Position numbers and translations under genes: made by a program
Shown here: positions 48,170-56,964 of the stretch, piece by piece
Layout: the number at the start of each line of letters is the position of its first letter
Position numbering within the stretch: the first letter of the stretch is position 1
Assembly: GCF_021602345.1 (NCBI RefSeq)
Contig: NZ_BQID01000003.1
Coordinates: forward strand, 1-64,000
From: Pseudomonas pharyngis
Lineage (GTDB): Bacteria; Pseudomonadota; Gammaproteobacteria; Pseudomonadales; Pseudomonadaceae
Length of the DNA stretch: 64,000 nt
Direction of reading: 5' to 3'
The notes under the pieces: generated by a model
Database searches by the model: none
What the model was told of the DNA's origin: nothing
Seen by the model: only the letters and a program-made list of their open reading frames with translations

Positions 48170-48486
48170 CGATGATGACCGAGACTTTAGTGAGTGGAAC
48201 AACACCCGTGAGCGACAACGTGAATTTGAAACAGCACCTCAATACCCCGAGCGAAGAAGGCCAGACCCTTCGCGGGAGTGTCGAGAAGGCGCTGCACAAT
48301 TATTTCGCCCACCTTGAGGGCGCGTCCGTCACGGATGTGTACAACCTGGTGCTCTCCGAAGTCGAGGCTCCCCTGCTCGAAAGCGTGATGAACTACGTCA
48401 AGGGCAACCAGACCAAGGCCAGCGAGCTGCTCGGACTGAACCGCGGCACGCTGCGCAAGAAACTCAAGCAGTACGATCTGCTGTAA
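48166..48486 (+). CDS. fis: Fis, nucleoid-associated DNA-binding protein
   Basis: 106 aa. The N-terminal part is variable; the C-terminal helix-turn-helix is typical ([20 protein letters not shown], ending KLKQYDLL). Fis controls rRNA promoters, DNA topology and, in P. fluorescens-group bacteria, many genes. ATG 48166 overlaps the dusB stop, as in enterobacteria. A terminator hairpin follows. Confidence 0.95.
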   Translation: MTMMTETLVSGTTPVSDNVNLKQHLNTPSEEGQTLRGSVEKALHNYFAHLEGASVTDVYNLVLSEVEAPLLESVMNYVKGNQTKASELLGLNRGTLRKKLKQYDLL

Positions 48487-48503
48487 GCATTCAATCAAAC
48501 CAG

Positions 48504-48536
48504 AAAGGCGCCCGCGTAAAACCGGTCGCCTTTTTT
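48504..48536 (+). terminator. Terminator after fis
   Basis: AAAGGCG / CGCCTTT stem with a 16-base loop, followed by TTTTTT (48531-48536). It ends the dusB-fis operon before purH. Confidence 0.8.
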
Positions 48537-48568
48537 GCTGACTTCCCTTGCTTTTGATGGAAATTGAG

Positions 48569-50176
48569 ATGACCGACCAGACTACCCGCCTGCCGATCCG
48601 CCGCGCCTTGATCAGTGTTTCCGACAAGACCGGGATCCTCGAATTCGCCAGGGAGCTGGAAGCCCTGGGCGTGGAAATCCTTTCCACCGGCGGGACCTTC
48701 AAACTGCTGCAGGACAACGGCGTGGCCGCAGTGGAAGTCGCGGATTACACCGGTTTCGCAGAGATGATGGACGGTCGGGTGAAAACCCTGCACCCGAAAA
48801 TCCACGGCGGGATCCTCGGTCGTCGTGGTATCGACGACGCCATCATGAACGAGCACGGCATCAAGCCGATCGATCTGGTAGCCGTGAACCTGTACCCGTT
48901 CGAAGCCACCATCAGCAAGCCAGGCTGCGACCTGCCGACCGCCATCGAAAACATCGACATCGGCGGCCCGACCATGGTCCGTTCGGCGGCGAAAAACCAC
49001 AAAGACGTGGCCATCGTGGTGAATGCCAGCGATTACGCCAACGTCCTGGAAAACCTCAAGGCCGGTGGCCTGACCTACGCTCAGCGTTTCGACCTGATGC
49101 TCAAGGCGTTCGAACACACCGCCGCCTACGACGGCATGATCGCCAACTACATGGGCACCGTGAACCAGGCTGCTGACACCCTCAGCACTGAAGACCGCAG
49201 CGAATTCCCGCGCACCTTCAACAGCCAGTTCATCAAGGCCCAGGAAATGCGCTACGGCGAGAACCCGCACCAGAGCGCGGCGTTCTACGTTGAAGCCAAG
49301 CCTGCCGAAGTCGGCATCGCCACCGCGACCCAGCTGCAAGGCAAGGAACTGTCGTACAACAACGTGGCCGACACCGACGCTGCGCTGGAATGCGTGAAGA
49401 GCTTCGTCAAACCGGCCTGCGTGATCGTCAAGCACGCCAACCCGTGCGGCGTGGCCGTGAGCCCGGACGCCGAAGGCGGCATCCGTCAGGCTTACGAACT
49501 GGCCTACGCCACTGACACCGAATCCGCGTTCGGCGGCATCATCGCCCTCAACCGTGAACTGGATGCCGAGACCGCCAAGGCGATCGTCGAGCGTCAGTTC
49601 GTTGAAGTGATCATCGCCCCAAGCGTCAGCGAAGAAGCCCGCGCCATCGTCGCTGCCAAGGCTAACGTTCGCCTGCTGGCCTGCGGCGAGTGGTCGGCCG
49701 ATCGCGTTCCGGCCTGGGACTACAAGCGCGTCAACGGCGGGCTGCTGGTACAGAGCCGCGACATCGGCATGATCGGCGCCGACGACCTGAAAGTGGTGAC
49801 CAAGCGCGCCCCGACCGAGCAGGAAGTCCACGACCTGATCTTCGCCTGGAAAGTGGCCAAGTTCGTCAAATCCAACGCCATCGTCTACGCCAAGAACCGC
49901 CAGACCATCGGTGTCGGCGCCGGCCAGATGAGCCGCGTGAACTCGGCGCGTATCGCCGCGATCAAGGCTGAGCACGCCGGTCTGCAAGTGGCTGGTTCGG
50001 TAATGGCGTCGGACGCGTTCTTCCCGTTCCGCGACGGTCTGGACAACGCGGCCAAGGTTGGTATCACGGCAGTGATCCAGCCGGGTGGCTCGATGCGTGA
50101 TGCTGAAGTGATTGCTGCTGCTGATGAGGCCGGCATCGCGATGGTGTTCACCGGCATGCGTCATTTCCGTCACTGA
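48569..50176 (+). CDS. purH: PurH, bifunctional AICAR transformylase/IMP cyclohydrolase
   Basis: 535 aa, last two steps of IMP synthesis. The N-terminal MGS-like cyclohydrolase domain has [27 protein letters not shown], and HPKIHGGIL. The C-terminal transformylase has [24 protein letters not shown] and [15 protein letters not shown]. The start ATG 48569 gives MTDQTTRLP as in other pseudomonads; an ATG 12 bases upstream is possible. Confidence 0.97.
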   Translation: MTDQTTRLPIRRALISVSDKTGILEFARELEALGVEILSTGGTFKLLQDNGVAAVEVADYTGFAEMMDGRVKTLHPKIHGGILGRRGIDDAIMNEHGIKPIDLVAVNLYPFEATISKPGCDLPTAIENIDIGGPTMVRSAAKNHKDVAIVVNASDYANVLENLKAGGLTYAQRFDLMLKAFEHTAAYDGMIANYMGTVNQAADTLSTEDRSEFPRTFNSQFIKAQEMRYGENPHQSAAFYVEAKPAEVGIATATQLQGKELSYNNVADTDAALECVKSFVKPACVIVKHANPCGVAVSPDAEGGIRQAYELAYATDTESAFGGIIALNRELDAETAKAIVERQFVEVIIAPSVSEEARAIVAAKANVRLLACGEWSADRVPAWDYKRVNGGLLVQSRDIGMIGADDLKVVTKRAPTEQEVHDLIFAWKVAKFVKSNAIVYAKNRQTIGVGAGQMSRVNSARIAAIKAEHAGLQVAGSVMASDAFFPFRDGLDNAAKVGITAVIQPGGSMRDAEVIAAADEAGIAMVFTGMRHFRH

Positions 50177-50190
50177 TACACAGATTCAAA

Positions 50191-50279
50191 TGTGGGAGCG
50201 AGCCTGCTCGCGAATGCAATCTGCCAGCGACGTTGACGTTGACTGACACACCGCTTTCGCGAGCAGGCTCGCTCCCACA
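50191..50279. repeat. REP pair (REPIN) between purH and purD
   Basis: 23-base arms TGTGGGAGCGAGCCTGCTCGCGA (split here as TGTGGGAGCGAG and CCTGCTCGCGA) at 50191-50213 and its exact reverse complement at 50257-50279, spaced by 43 bases. This is the common P. fluorescens REP element, mobilised by RAYT transposases encoded elsewhere. It folds into a long hairpin in the purH-purD transcript. Confidence 0.93.
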
Positions 50280-50323
50280 TAAAGCGCTCCAGCAGCGCCT
50301 GACAGAATTTTGAGGTTTTTGAA

Positions 50324-51616
50324 ATGAATGTTTTGATCATTGGCAGCGGTGGCCGCGAACACGCACTGGCCTGGAAAGTGGCTCAGGATCCGCGTGTGCA
50401 GAAGGTTTTCGTCGCACCAGGCAACGCCGGCACCGCGATTGAGGCCAAGTGCGAAAACGTCGCCATCGACGTGCTGGCCCTCGAGCAGCTCGCTGACTTC
50501 GCCGAGAAAAACGTTTCCCTGACCATCGTCGGCCCGGAAGTACCGCTGGTGGCTGGCGTCGTCGACCTGTTCCGCTCCCGTGGCCTGGACTGCTTCGGTC
50601 CGACCGCCGGCGCCGCGCAGCTGGAAGGCTCGAAAGCCTTCACCAAGGATTTCCTGGCACGCCACAAGATCCCGACCGCCGACTACCAGAACTTCACCGA
50701 GATCGAGCCGGCCCTGGCTTATCTGCGTGAAAAAGGCGCACCGATCGTGATCAAGGCTGACGGTCTGGCCGCCGGTAAAGGCGTGATCGTCGCCATGACC
50801 CTGGCCGAAGCCGAAGACGCCGTGCGCGACATGCTCGCCGGCAATTCCTTTGGCGACGCCGGTTCGCGCGTTGTCATCGAAGAATTCCTCGACGGCGAAG
50901 AAGCCAGCTTCATCGTCATGGTCGACGGCAAGAACGTTCTGCCGATGGCCACCAGCCAGGACCACAAACGCGTCGGCGACGGCGACAGCGGCCCGAACAC
51001 CGGCGGCATGGGTGCTTACTCCCCTGCACCGGTGGTCACCGCCGACGTGCACCAGCGCGTGATGGACCAAGTGATCTGGCCGACCGTGCGCGGCATGGCC
51101 GACGAAGGCAACGTCTACACCGGTTTCCTGTACGCCGGTCTGATGATCGACAAGGCCGGCAATCCGAAGGTCATCGAGTTCAACTGCCGCTTCGGCGACC
51201 CGGAAACCCAACCGGTGATGCTGCGTCTGCAGTCGAGCCTGGTGCTGCTGGTCGAAGCGGCACTGGCCCAGGCGCTGGACAAGGTTGAAGCGCAGTGGGA
51301 TCCACGTCCGAGCGTCGGCATCGTGCTGGCCGCCGGCGGTTACCCGGGCGACTACGCCAAGGGCGCGCCGATCAACGGTCTGGACGCAGCCGCCGCACTG
51401 GAAGGCAAGGTCTTCCACGCCGGTACTGCGCTCAAGGACGGCAACGTCGTGACGGCCGGCGGTCGGGTGCTGTGCGCCACCGCCATGGGCGCCAGCGTCG
51501 GCGCCGCCCAGGAGCAGGCCTACAAACTGGCCAAGGCCATCGACTGGGAAGGCTGCTTCTACCGCACCGACATTGGCTACCGCGCCATTGCCCGTGAACG
51601 CGGTGAGTCTCAGTAA
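50324..51616 (+). CDS. purD: PurD, phosphoribosylamine-glycine ligase (GARS)
   Basis: 430-aa ATP-grasp enzyme. N-terminal MNVLIIGSGGREHALAWK, ATP-grasp IVIKADGLAAGKGVIVA, DHKRVGDGDSGPNTGGMGAYSPAP and FNCRFGDPETQPVM are all canonical. The gene follows purH in the same direction with the REP pair between, so co-transcription may be modulated by that hairpin. Confidence 0.97.
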   Translation: MNVLIIGSGGREHALAWKVAQDPRVQKVFVAPGNAGTAIEAKCENVAIDVLALEQLADFAEKNVSLTIVGPEVPLVAGVVDLFRSRGLDCFGPTAGAAQLEGSKAFTKDFLARHKIPTADYQNFTEIEPALAYLREKGAPIVIKADGLAAGKGVIVAMTLAEAEDAVRDMLAGNSFGDAGSRVVIEEFLDGEEASFIVMVDGKNVLPMATSQDHKRVGDGDSGPNTGGMGAYSPAPVVTADVHQRVMDQVIWPTVRGMADEGNVYTGFLYAGLMIDKAGNPKVIEFNCRFGDPETQPVMLRLQSSLVLLVEAALAQALDKVEAQWDPRPSVGIVLAAGGYPGDYAKGAPINGLDAAAALEGKVFHAGTALKDGNVVTAGGRVLCATAMGASVGAAQEQAYKLAKAIDWEGCFYRTDIGYRAIARERGESQ

Positions 51617-51633
51617 TAAGCTACGCTGTGTTT

Positions 51634-51660
51634 CCGGCAGGGGCTCATCGCCCTTGCCGG
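51634..51660 (+). terminator. Hairpin after purD, weak terminator
   Basis: CCGGCAGGGG / CCCTTGCCGG pairs with one mismatch around CTCATCG, 17 bases after the purD stop. No T-run follows, so it is only a possible terminator or stabiliser before retS. Confidence 0.5.
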
Positions 51661-51718
51661 ACTGTTCCGACGCTGCGCATCGTTATATTCTGGCATCAAC
51701 CTACGAAGGGATTTCGCC

Positions 51719-54493
51719 GTGCGCTGGCTCAGGATTGCCATAGGCTTCACCGTCACGCTGTTGACCTTGCTCTGCATGCTCCCGGCCCAGGCCGCGCAAG
51801 GCAGTGGCTGGTCGGTATTGCTTGACGATCAGGGCAACCTGCAGCTGAGCGACATCCGCTCCGCCCGCTACACCAATCAATTCAGCCCTATCGAGCTTGA
51901 CCGCCTCACCGCGGCCGAACCCGATGGCGCCCTGTGGCTGCGCTTCAGGCTGGCGCCCGGCACGCACGAACAAGTGCTGCGGATCTTCGCCCCCGACCTG
52001 TCGCACCTCAATCTGTATGTCCTCGACGGCGATCGCCTGATCGAACAACGCGACACCGGTACCGCTCAGCCCCAGGTTGAGCGACCGCTGCCGAGCAGCG
52101 ACTTCATGCTGCCGCTGCCGCAAAGCGACAAACCCCTCGACGTCTACCTGCGACTGGTCTCCGATCACCAGTTGCGCCCGTATATCACCCTGCAATCGGC
52201 AGTGATGGCCGCGGCCAATCACAACCAGACGCTGATCTACGGCCTGCTGTTCGGCTGTCTGGCGATGCTGATCCTGCACAACCTGATCCGCTACGCCTAC
52301 ACCCGCTCACGCAGCAGTCTGTGGCTCGCGGTGTGTGAAGGCCTGTTGAGCCTGAGCCTGTTGCTGCTGCTCAACCTCGCCGGTCCGTGGCTGCCGAACT
52401 GGCATGCGATCCAGACTCCCGGCGCCTATCTGGCCCTGCTGCTGACCGCACCGGCGGGCCTGATGTTCGCCTACCGTTTCTTCGCGCCGCTCGGCCCGCA
52501 TCCGCTGAACAAGCTGCTGATCGGCGACATCCTGTTCATCGTGATCTGCAGCCTGCTGCTGTTGTTCGTCAACACCCTGCCGCTGAACATCATCACCTAT
52601 GCGCTCGTAGCCCTGGCTGGGCTGAGCATGCTGCTGGTGGGTTTCTATCACTGGCAGAAAGGCTACCGCCCTGCCCGCTTGTTCGTTGCCGCGATGGTGG
52701 TGTTCAACATCGGCACACTGATCATTCTCCCGGCCTTGCTGGGGCTGACCCTGGTGGCGCCGCAAGGCCTGATCATGACCCTGATGGGTTTCATCTGCAT
52801 CAGTGGCCTGCTGATGAGCATCGCCCTCGGCGAACGTCAGCGCAGCATTACCGAAAGCCGTTTCAGCATCAGCCGCGACCTCGCCGCGAGCAACGCCGAG
52901 ATCAACGCCAAGGCCGAGTTCCTGGCCAAGATCAGCCACGAAATCCGCACGCCGATGAACGGCGTACTGGGCATGACCGAACTGCTGCTCGGCACGCCGC
53001 TGTCGGTCAAGCAACGCGACTACGTGCAAACCATCCACAGCGCCGGCAACGAATTGCTGACCCTGATCAACGAGATCCTCGACATCTCGCGGCTCGAGTC
53101 CGGGCAGATCGAACTCGACGACGTGCAGTTCGACCTCAACGCGCTGATCGACGATTGCCTGAGCATCTACCGCGCCAAGGCCGAACAGCAGAACGTCGAG
53201 CTGATCAGTTTCATCCAGCCGCAAGTGCCACGGGTCATCAGTGGTGATCCGACGCGCCTGCGCCAGACACTGCTGAGCCTGCTGGAAAACGCCCTGAAGA
53301 AAACCGAGGAAGGCGAAGTGCTGGTGGTGGTCGCCCTCGACGAACGCAGCGCCGGGCCACGCCTGCGCATTGCCGTGCAGGACAGCGGCCAGCCGATGGA
53401 CCAGGAGGAGCGCGATGCGCTGATGCACGCCGAGTTGCACAGCAAGCACTTCCTGTCGGCCAACCGTCTGGGTGGCAACCTCGGGCTGGTGATCGCCCGC
53501 CAATTGATCCGTTTGATGCAGGGCGAGTTCGGTATCAAGAGCGGCGCCAGCCAGGGCAGTACGCTGTGGCTGACCCTGCCGTTGGATCCCGATCGCCTGG
53601 AGCACCCGACCTCGGACCTCGACAGCCCGCTGCAAGGCGCACGCGTATTGGTGGTCGACGACAACGACACCTGCCGCAAGGTGCTGGTGCAGCAATGCAG
53701 CGCCTGGGGCCTGAACGTCAGCGCCGTGCCGTCGGGCAAGGAAGCGCTGGCCCTGCTGCGTACCAAGGCGCACCTGCGCGACTATTTCGACGTGGTTCTG
53801 CTGGACCAGAACATGCCCGGCATGACCGGCATGCAACTGGCGGCCAAGATCAAGGAAGACCCGAGCCTGAACCACGACATCCTGCTGATCATGCTCACCG
53901 GCATCAGCAATGCGCCGAGCAAGATCATCGCGCGCAATTCGGGGATCAAGCGCATCCTGGCCAAACCGGTGGCCGGCTACACCCTCAAGACCACGCTTGC
54001 CGACGAACTGAACCAGCGCAACCGTGGCCAGGTGGTGTTCCAGCCGCAGCCGGCCAGCCCCGCTGCGCCGGTCAAGGTGCCGAGCGACTTCCGCATTCTG
54101 GTGGCCGAAGACAACACGATTTCCACCAAGGTCATCCGCGGCATGCTCGGCAAACTCAATCTGCAACCGGACACCGCCAGCAATGGCGAAGAAGCCTTGC
54201 AGGCAATGAAAGCCCAGCGTTACGACCTGGTGTTGATGGATTGCGAAATGCCGATCCTCGACGGGTTCTCGGCGACTCAGCAATTGCGCGCATGGGAAGT
54301 CAGCAACCAGCGCATTCGCACGCCGATCGTTGCGCTGACAGCGCACATCCTCGCTGAACACAAGGAGCGCGCGCGGCAGGCCGGGATGGACGGGCACATG
54401 GCCAAACCGGTGGAACTGTCGCAACTGCGTGAGCTGATCGAGCACTGGGTGGCACAGCGTGACCAACAGAATCGCACCGCCTCAACCTTCTGA
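51719..54493 (+). CDS. retS: RetS, hybrid sensor kinase/response regulator
   Basis: 924 aa. A signal-like helix (TVTLLTLLCMLPAQA), a 7TMR-DISMED2 periplasmic sensor domain and seven membrane helices (~180-385) are followed by the kinase core with His407 in FLAKISHEIRTPMNG. The first receiver has the phospho-Asp Asp696 (LLDQNMPGMTG), the second Asp841 (LMDCEMPILDG). In P. aeruginosa RetS binds GacS and blocks Gac/Rsm, favouring acute virulence over biofilm and T6SS. The start is GTG 51719, with AAGGGA upstream, as expected for PA4856 orthologs. It converges with the 54522 gene. Confidence 0.95.
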   Translation: MRWLRIAIGFTVTLLTLLCMLPAQAAQGSGWSVLLDDQGNLQLSDIRSARYTNQFSPIELDRLTAAEPDGALWLRFRLAPGTHEQVLRIFAPDLSHLNLYVLDGDRLIEQRDTGTAQPQVERPLPSSDFMLPLPQSDKPLDVYLRLVSDHQLRPYITLQSAVMAAANHNQTLIYGLLFGCLAMLILHNLIRYAYTRSRSSLWLAVCEGLLSLSLLLLLNLAGPWLPNWHAIQTPGAYLALLLTAPAGLMFAYRFFAPLGPHPLNKLLIGDILFIVICSLLLLFVNTLPLNIITYALVALAGLSMLLVGFYHWQKGYRPARLFVAAMVVFNIGTLIILPALLGLTLVAPQGLIMTLMGFICISGLLMSIALGERQRSITESRFSISRDLAASNAEINAKAEFLAKISHEIRTPMNGVLGMTELLLGTPLSVKQRDYVQTIHSAGNELLTLINEILDISRLESGQIELDDVQFDLNALIDDCLSIYRAKAEQQNVELISFIQPQVPRVISGDPTRLRQTLLSLLENALKKTEEGEVLVVVALDERSAGPRLRIAVQDSGQPMDQEERDALMHAELHSKHFLSANRLGGNLGLVIARQLIRLMQGEFGIKSGASQGSTLWLTLPLDPDRLEHPTSDLDSPLQGARVLVVDDNDTCRKVLVQQCSAWGLNVSAVPSGKEALALLRTKAHLRDYFDVVLLDQNMPGMTGMQLAAKIKEDPSLNHDILLIMLTGISNAPSKIIARNSGIKRILAKPVAGYTLKTTLADELNQRNRGQVVFQPQPASPAAPVKVPSDFRILVAEDNTISTKVIRGMLGKLNLQPDTASNGEEALQAMKAQRYDLVLMDCEMPILDGFSATQQLRAWEVSNQRIRTPIVALTAHILAEHKERARQAGMDGHMAKPVELSQLRELIEHWVAQRDQQNRTASTF

Positions 54494-54521
54494 GCGGCGT
54501 TGCCGATCAAGCGTCTCGCCG

Positions 54522-55205
54522 CTATTCAACAGCCATCGCCAAAACGTGAGCCGCTTGCCTGTCCCTGACTTTCAAGGCGATGGCATCACGTACAGGCCCG
54601 TAGAGTGTTTCCGACAAACTGGCTTTGGCGTAGCGCAAGCAGACCGCTCCCTGTATGTCCCGTGCTTCGAAACGCTGGGCCAGCGGGTTGAGTTCGATAG
54701 ACCCATGAGCCTGGAACTCAACATAGACGCTCGAAATGCGCATTGGCGTCGAGGCGATGATTGCTAGCAATCGAACGGGTCCGGCAGGGGCATGAGCCTC
54801 ATCGGGTGGGGACATGGTCCTTTGCACATGAGCTCGCAGCAGCGCCATGACGGGTTCGGCTCCCGATAACTGAGCCAAACGCTGCAAGGTCGCCACCGCC
54901 ACACTGGCGTTTTGCGAACCACCTTTGGCAATAGCGCCACTGATCCATTCACTGACGGATTCGACATCCCCCTCATTGACGGACCAGTCTTGTCGGGCGC
55001 GCGCGTAGCGCAGCCAGTAGTCATCCATCAATTGGATGTAGGCGTCATACCAGTCAGTACCTTGCGACTTTTCGACTTTCTTGCTCGCGGCCAACTGCGC
55101 CAACAACACTGAGTTGACCAGATCGCTGTAACTATCCGCATCGTCCGCTGCCGGTAGCAACATCACGCAAGCGCCAACGATCAAAACCGAATAATCAAGT
55201 TTCAT
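54522..55205 (-). CDS. Unknown protein A, paralog of the neighbour at 55254
   Basis: 227 aa, not recognised. A hydrophobic N-terminus (DYSVLIVGACVMLLPA) may be a signal peptide. Parts align with the neighbour: NSVLLAQLAASKKVEKSQGTDWY against NAFLFATRAANKKYPEESQGKEWY, and ALLRAHVQ...GPVRLLAIIASTPMRISSVYVEF against NLLEHGVG...VGAVRFLRRNTSTKVMFVDLD. The ATG 55205 follows GGGGGA. A terminator lies between the two genes. Located at the edge of the toxin region. Confidence 0.72.
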   Translation of the reverse strand: MKLDYSVLIVGACVMLLPAADDADSYSDLVNSVLLAQLAASKKVEKSQGTDWYDAYIQLMDDYWLRYARARQDWSVNEGDVESVSEWISGAIAKGGSQNASVAVATLQRLAQLSGAEPVMALLRAHVQRTMSPPDEAHAPAGPVRLLAIIASTPMRISSVYVEFQAHGSIELNPLAQRFEARDIQGAVCLRYAKASLSETLYGPVRDAIALKVRDRQAAHVLAMAVE

Positions 55206-55217
55206 ATCGTCCCCCGT

Positions 55218-55247
55218 AAAAAAGGCGACCTGTTACGGCCGCCTTTT
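55218..55247 (-). terminator. Terminator between the two paralogous genes
   Basis: On the minus strand AAAAGGCG, a 14-base interior and CGCCTTTTTT form a hairpin ending in six T. It ends the transcript of the 55254 gene before the 54522 gene. Confidence 0.8.
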
Positions 55248-55253
55248 CACTCA

Positions 55254-56054
55254 TCAAATGTCGATCTCGTCAATCTTGTCCTTGTGCGGAATCAACTTGT
55301 TCTTGATCAACTCACGCACGCCATCCGCCACGAATGTATTTTTGGCAAATACCGTTTCACCGCGATACAACTTCACATTACGAATATCAAGATCCACAAA
55401 CATGACTTTGGTCGAGGTGTTCCGACGCAGGAAGCGCACTGCGCCGACCGCCATGATCGCTTCACCGTCGACTTCCACGCAGGCGGCGCTGGAAACACCA
55501 CCGACGCCATGCTCGAGCAGATTGCGTTCGTAAACGGTCAGTGCTGCGGTGTCACGCTTTTGCAGGGCGGCAATGGCATCGCCCGCTACTTTCAGCATCA
55601 ATGCGCTGGTTGGGCCAGGCAAGGCAACACCCGCGACGACCGAAGACAGAATCTCCAGAACCAGTTTGTCCATGCGAACACTGGTACCACCCACTTGCAG
55701 ATCGCTGTAGTAACGGCTGACAGGGGTCCAGCCTGCCATGGTCATGATGTCCCGGAAGTACAGGTACCATTCCTTGCCCTGAGATTCTTCAGGGTATTTT
55801 TTGTTTGCTGCACGCGTTGCGAATAAAAAAGCATTCTGCGCATCGGACTTGTTATCGCCAGTGAGGTTACTGGAGAAACCCAGCACGCCCTCACCGACGA
55901 TGCTACCGCGCGACGGCGCTTCAACATCATCACCGGAAATCTGCAAGCCACGTGGCTTGATAATCAGCGGATCACCGATATCACACTCACCCAGCGTTTC
56001 AAGACAGGTGTTTACATAACTTTCACGAACAGCTTGATTATACATTTGACACAT
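55254..56054 (-). CDS. Unknown protein B, paralog of the neighbour at 54522
   Basis: 266 aa, no family recognised. There is no signal peptide. Segments: KPRGLQISGDDVEAPS, the shared helix region NAFLFATRAANKKYPE, SQGKEWYLYFRDIM, VVAGVALPGPTSALMLKVAGDAIAAL and C-terminal VMFVDLDIRNVKLYRGETVF. The start is ATG 56054 or, better placed after GGA, ATG 56045. It precedes protein A by a terminator, and the gene lies downstream of the giant toxin, from which marC separates it. Confidence 0.72.
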   Translation of the reverse strand: MCQMYNQAVRESYVNTCLETLGECDIGDPLIIKPRGLQISGDDVEAPSRGSIVGEGVLGFSSNLTGDNKSDAQNAFLFATRAANKKYPEESQGKEWYLYFRDIMTMAGWTPVSRYYSDLQVGGTSVRMDKLVLEILSSVVAGVALPGPTSALMLKVAGDAIAALQKRDTAALTVYERNLLEHGVGGVSSAACVEVDGEAIMAVGAVRFLRRNTSTKVMFVDLDIRNVKLYRGETVFAKNTFVADGVRELIKNKLIPHKDKIDEIDI

Positions 56055-56279
56055 CCATTAGTTAGAATCACAAGCTCCTCATGAACTTGCCAAATAACAA
56101 TAACCAAGTATCAAACAAACAACAAAGCAAAACATGTAACTTGATATCTGAACTTTCCACCCACTTAGCAACTTCCACACAAGTTAAATCAAACCTGATT
56201 AAAACCACGCTTCCAGACACAAACAACTAAACCACTGATAGACTCCACGTCGTCCACTCCACAGCGGCGAGTCGAAACC
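56055..56279. other. AT-rich spacer upstream of gene B and marC
   Basis: 225 bases visibly richer in A/T than the flanks, with runs such as aacaataaccaagtatcaaac. It should hold the promoters of the divergent gene B (55254) and marC (56280). Low GC points to foreign DNA or an H-NS (MvaT)-type target. No open gene is apparent. Confidence 0.6.
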
Positions 56280-56876
56280 ATGCTCCATGTGTTGTTCAGC
56301 GTTTACCTGAAGATGCTTGTGCTCTACAGCCCGTTCTTCGTGCTGTCCTGCTTTATCAGCCTGACCCGTGGTTATTCGCGCAAGGAGCAACGACGCCTGG
56401 CCTGGAAAGTGGCGATCGCCACGCTGGTCTCCAGCGTTCTTCTGTATTTGTTCGGGCGAGTGATTTTCGATGTGTTCGGCATTACCGTAGATGCTTTCCG
56501 GATCGGCGCCGGCAGCGTGCTGTTCATCTCGGCACTGGGCATGGCGCAAGGCAAGTCGGTGGTGCAGACGGACAATGTGCAGCAGGACGTGACGATCGTG
56601 CCGCTGACCATTCCCCTGACTGTCGGCCCGGGCACTATTGGTGCGTTGCTGGTCATGGGCGTCAGTCAGCCCCACTGGGACGACAAACTCACCGCCATCA
56701 TGAGCATCGCCCTGGCCAGCTTTACCGTGGGTATCGTGCTTTATCTGTCGAATCGCATCGAACGGATCCTCGGCGATCAAGGCTTGCAGATCGTCAGTCG
56801 CCTGATGGGATTGTTCGTGTGCGCGCTGGCCGCACAGATCATCTTCACCGGGGTGAAGGGCTATCTGGTGCCATAG
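56280..56876 (+). CDS. MarC family integral membrane protein
   Basis: 198 aa with about six membrane helices. Family segments: PFFVLSCFISLTRGYSRKEQRRLAWK, FRIGAGSVLFISALGMAQG, and PLTIPLTVGPGTIGALLVMG with the conserved TVGPG. Despite the historical name, the family is no longer linked to multiple antibiotic resistance; its role is unknown. ATG 56280 has only a weak ribosome site. Confidence 0.92.
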   Translation: MLHVLFSVYLKMLVLYSPFFVLSCFISLTRGYSRKEQRRLAWKVAIATLVSSVLLYLFGRVIFDVFGITVDAFRIGAGSVLFISALGMAQGKSVVQTDNVQQDVTIVPLTIPLTVGPGTIGALLVMGVSQPHWDDKLTAIMSIALASFTVGIVLYLSNRIERILGDQGLQIVSRLMGLFVCALAAQIIFTGVKGYLVP

Positions 56877-56888
56877 ACCGGAATGCAA

Positions 56889-56921
56889 AAGACCGCCAAT
56901 ACTTCCATCGGCGGTCTTCTT
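56889..56921. terminator. Terminator between convergent marC and the toxin gene
   Basis: AAGACCGCC / GGCGGTCTT 9-bp stem with a 12-base loop, followed on the plus strand by CTTT. It could serve both marC and the leftward toxin gene. Confidence 0.85.
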
Positions 56922-56964
56922 TGGTCACTGACAACTATCTTTCAAGCACAACTGAATCGTTAAC

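Noticed and set aside
52307-54466. 719-codon open frame on the minus strand opposite retS
   Set aside because: Antisense to an intact hybrid kinase with all catalytic motifs; no motif in the shadow.
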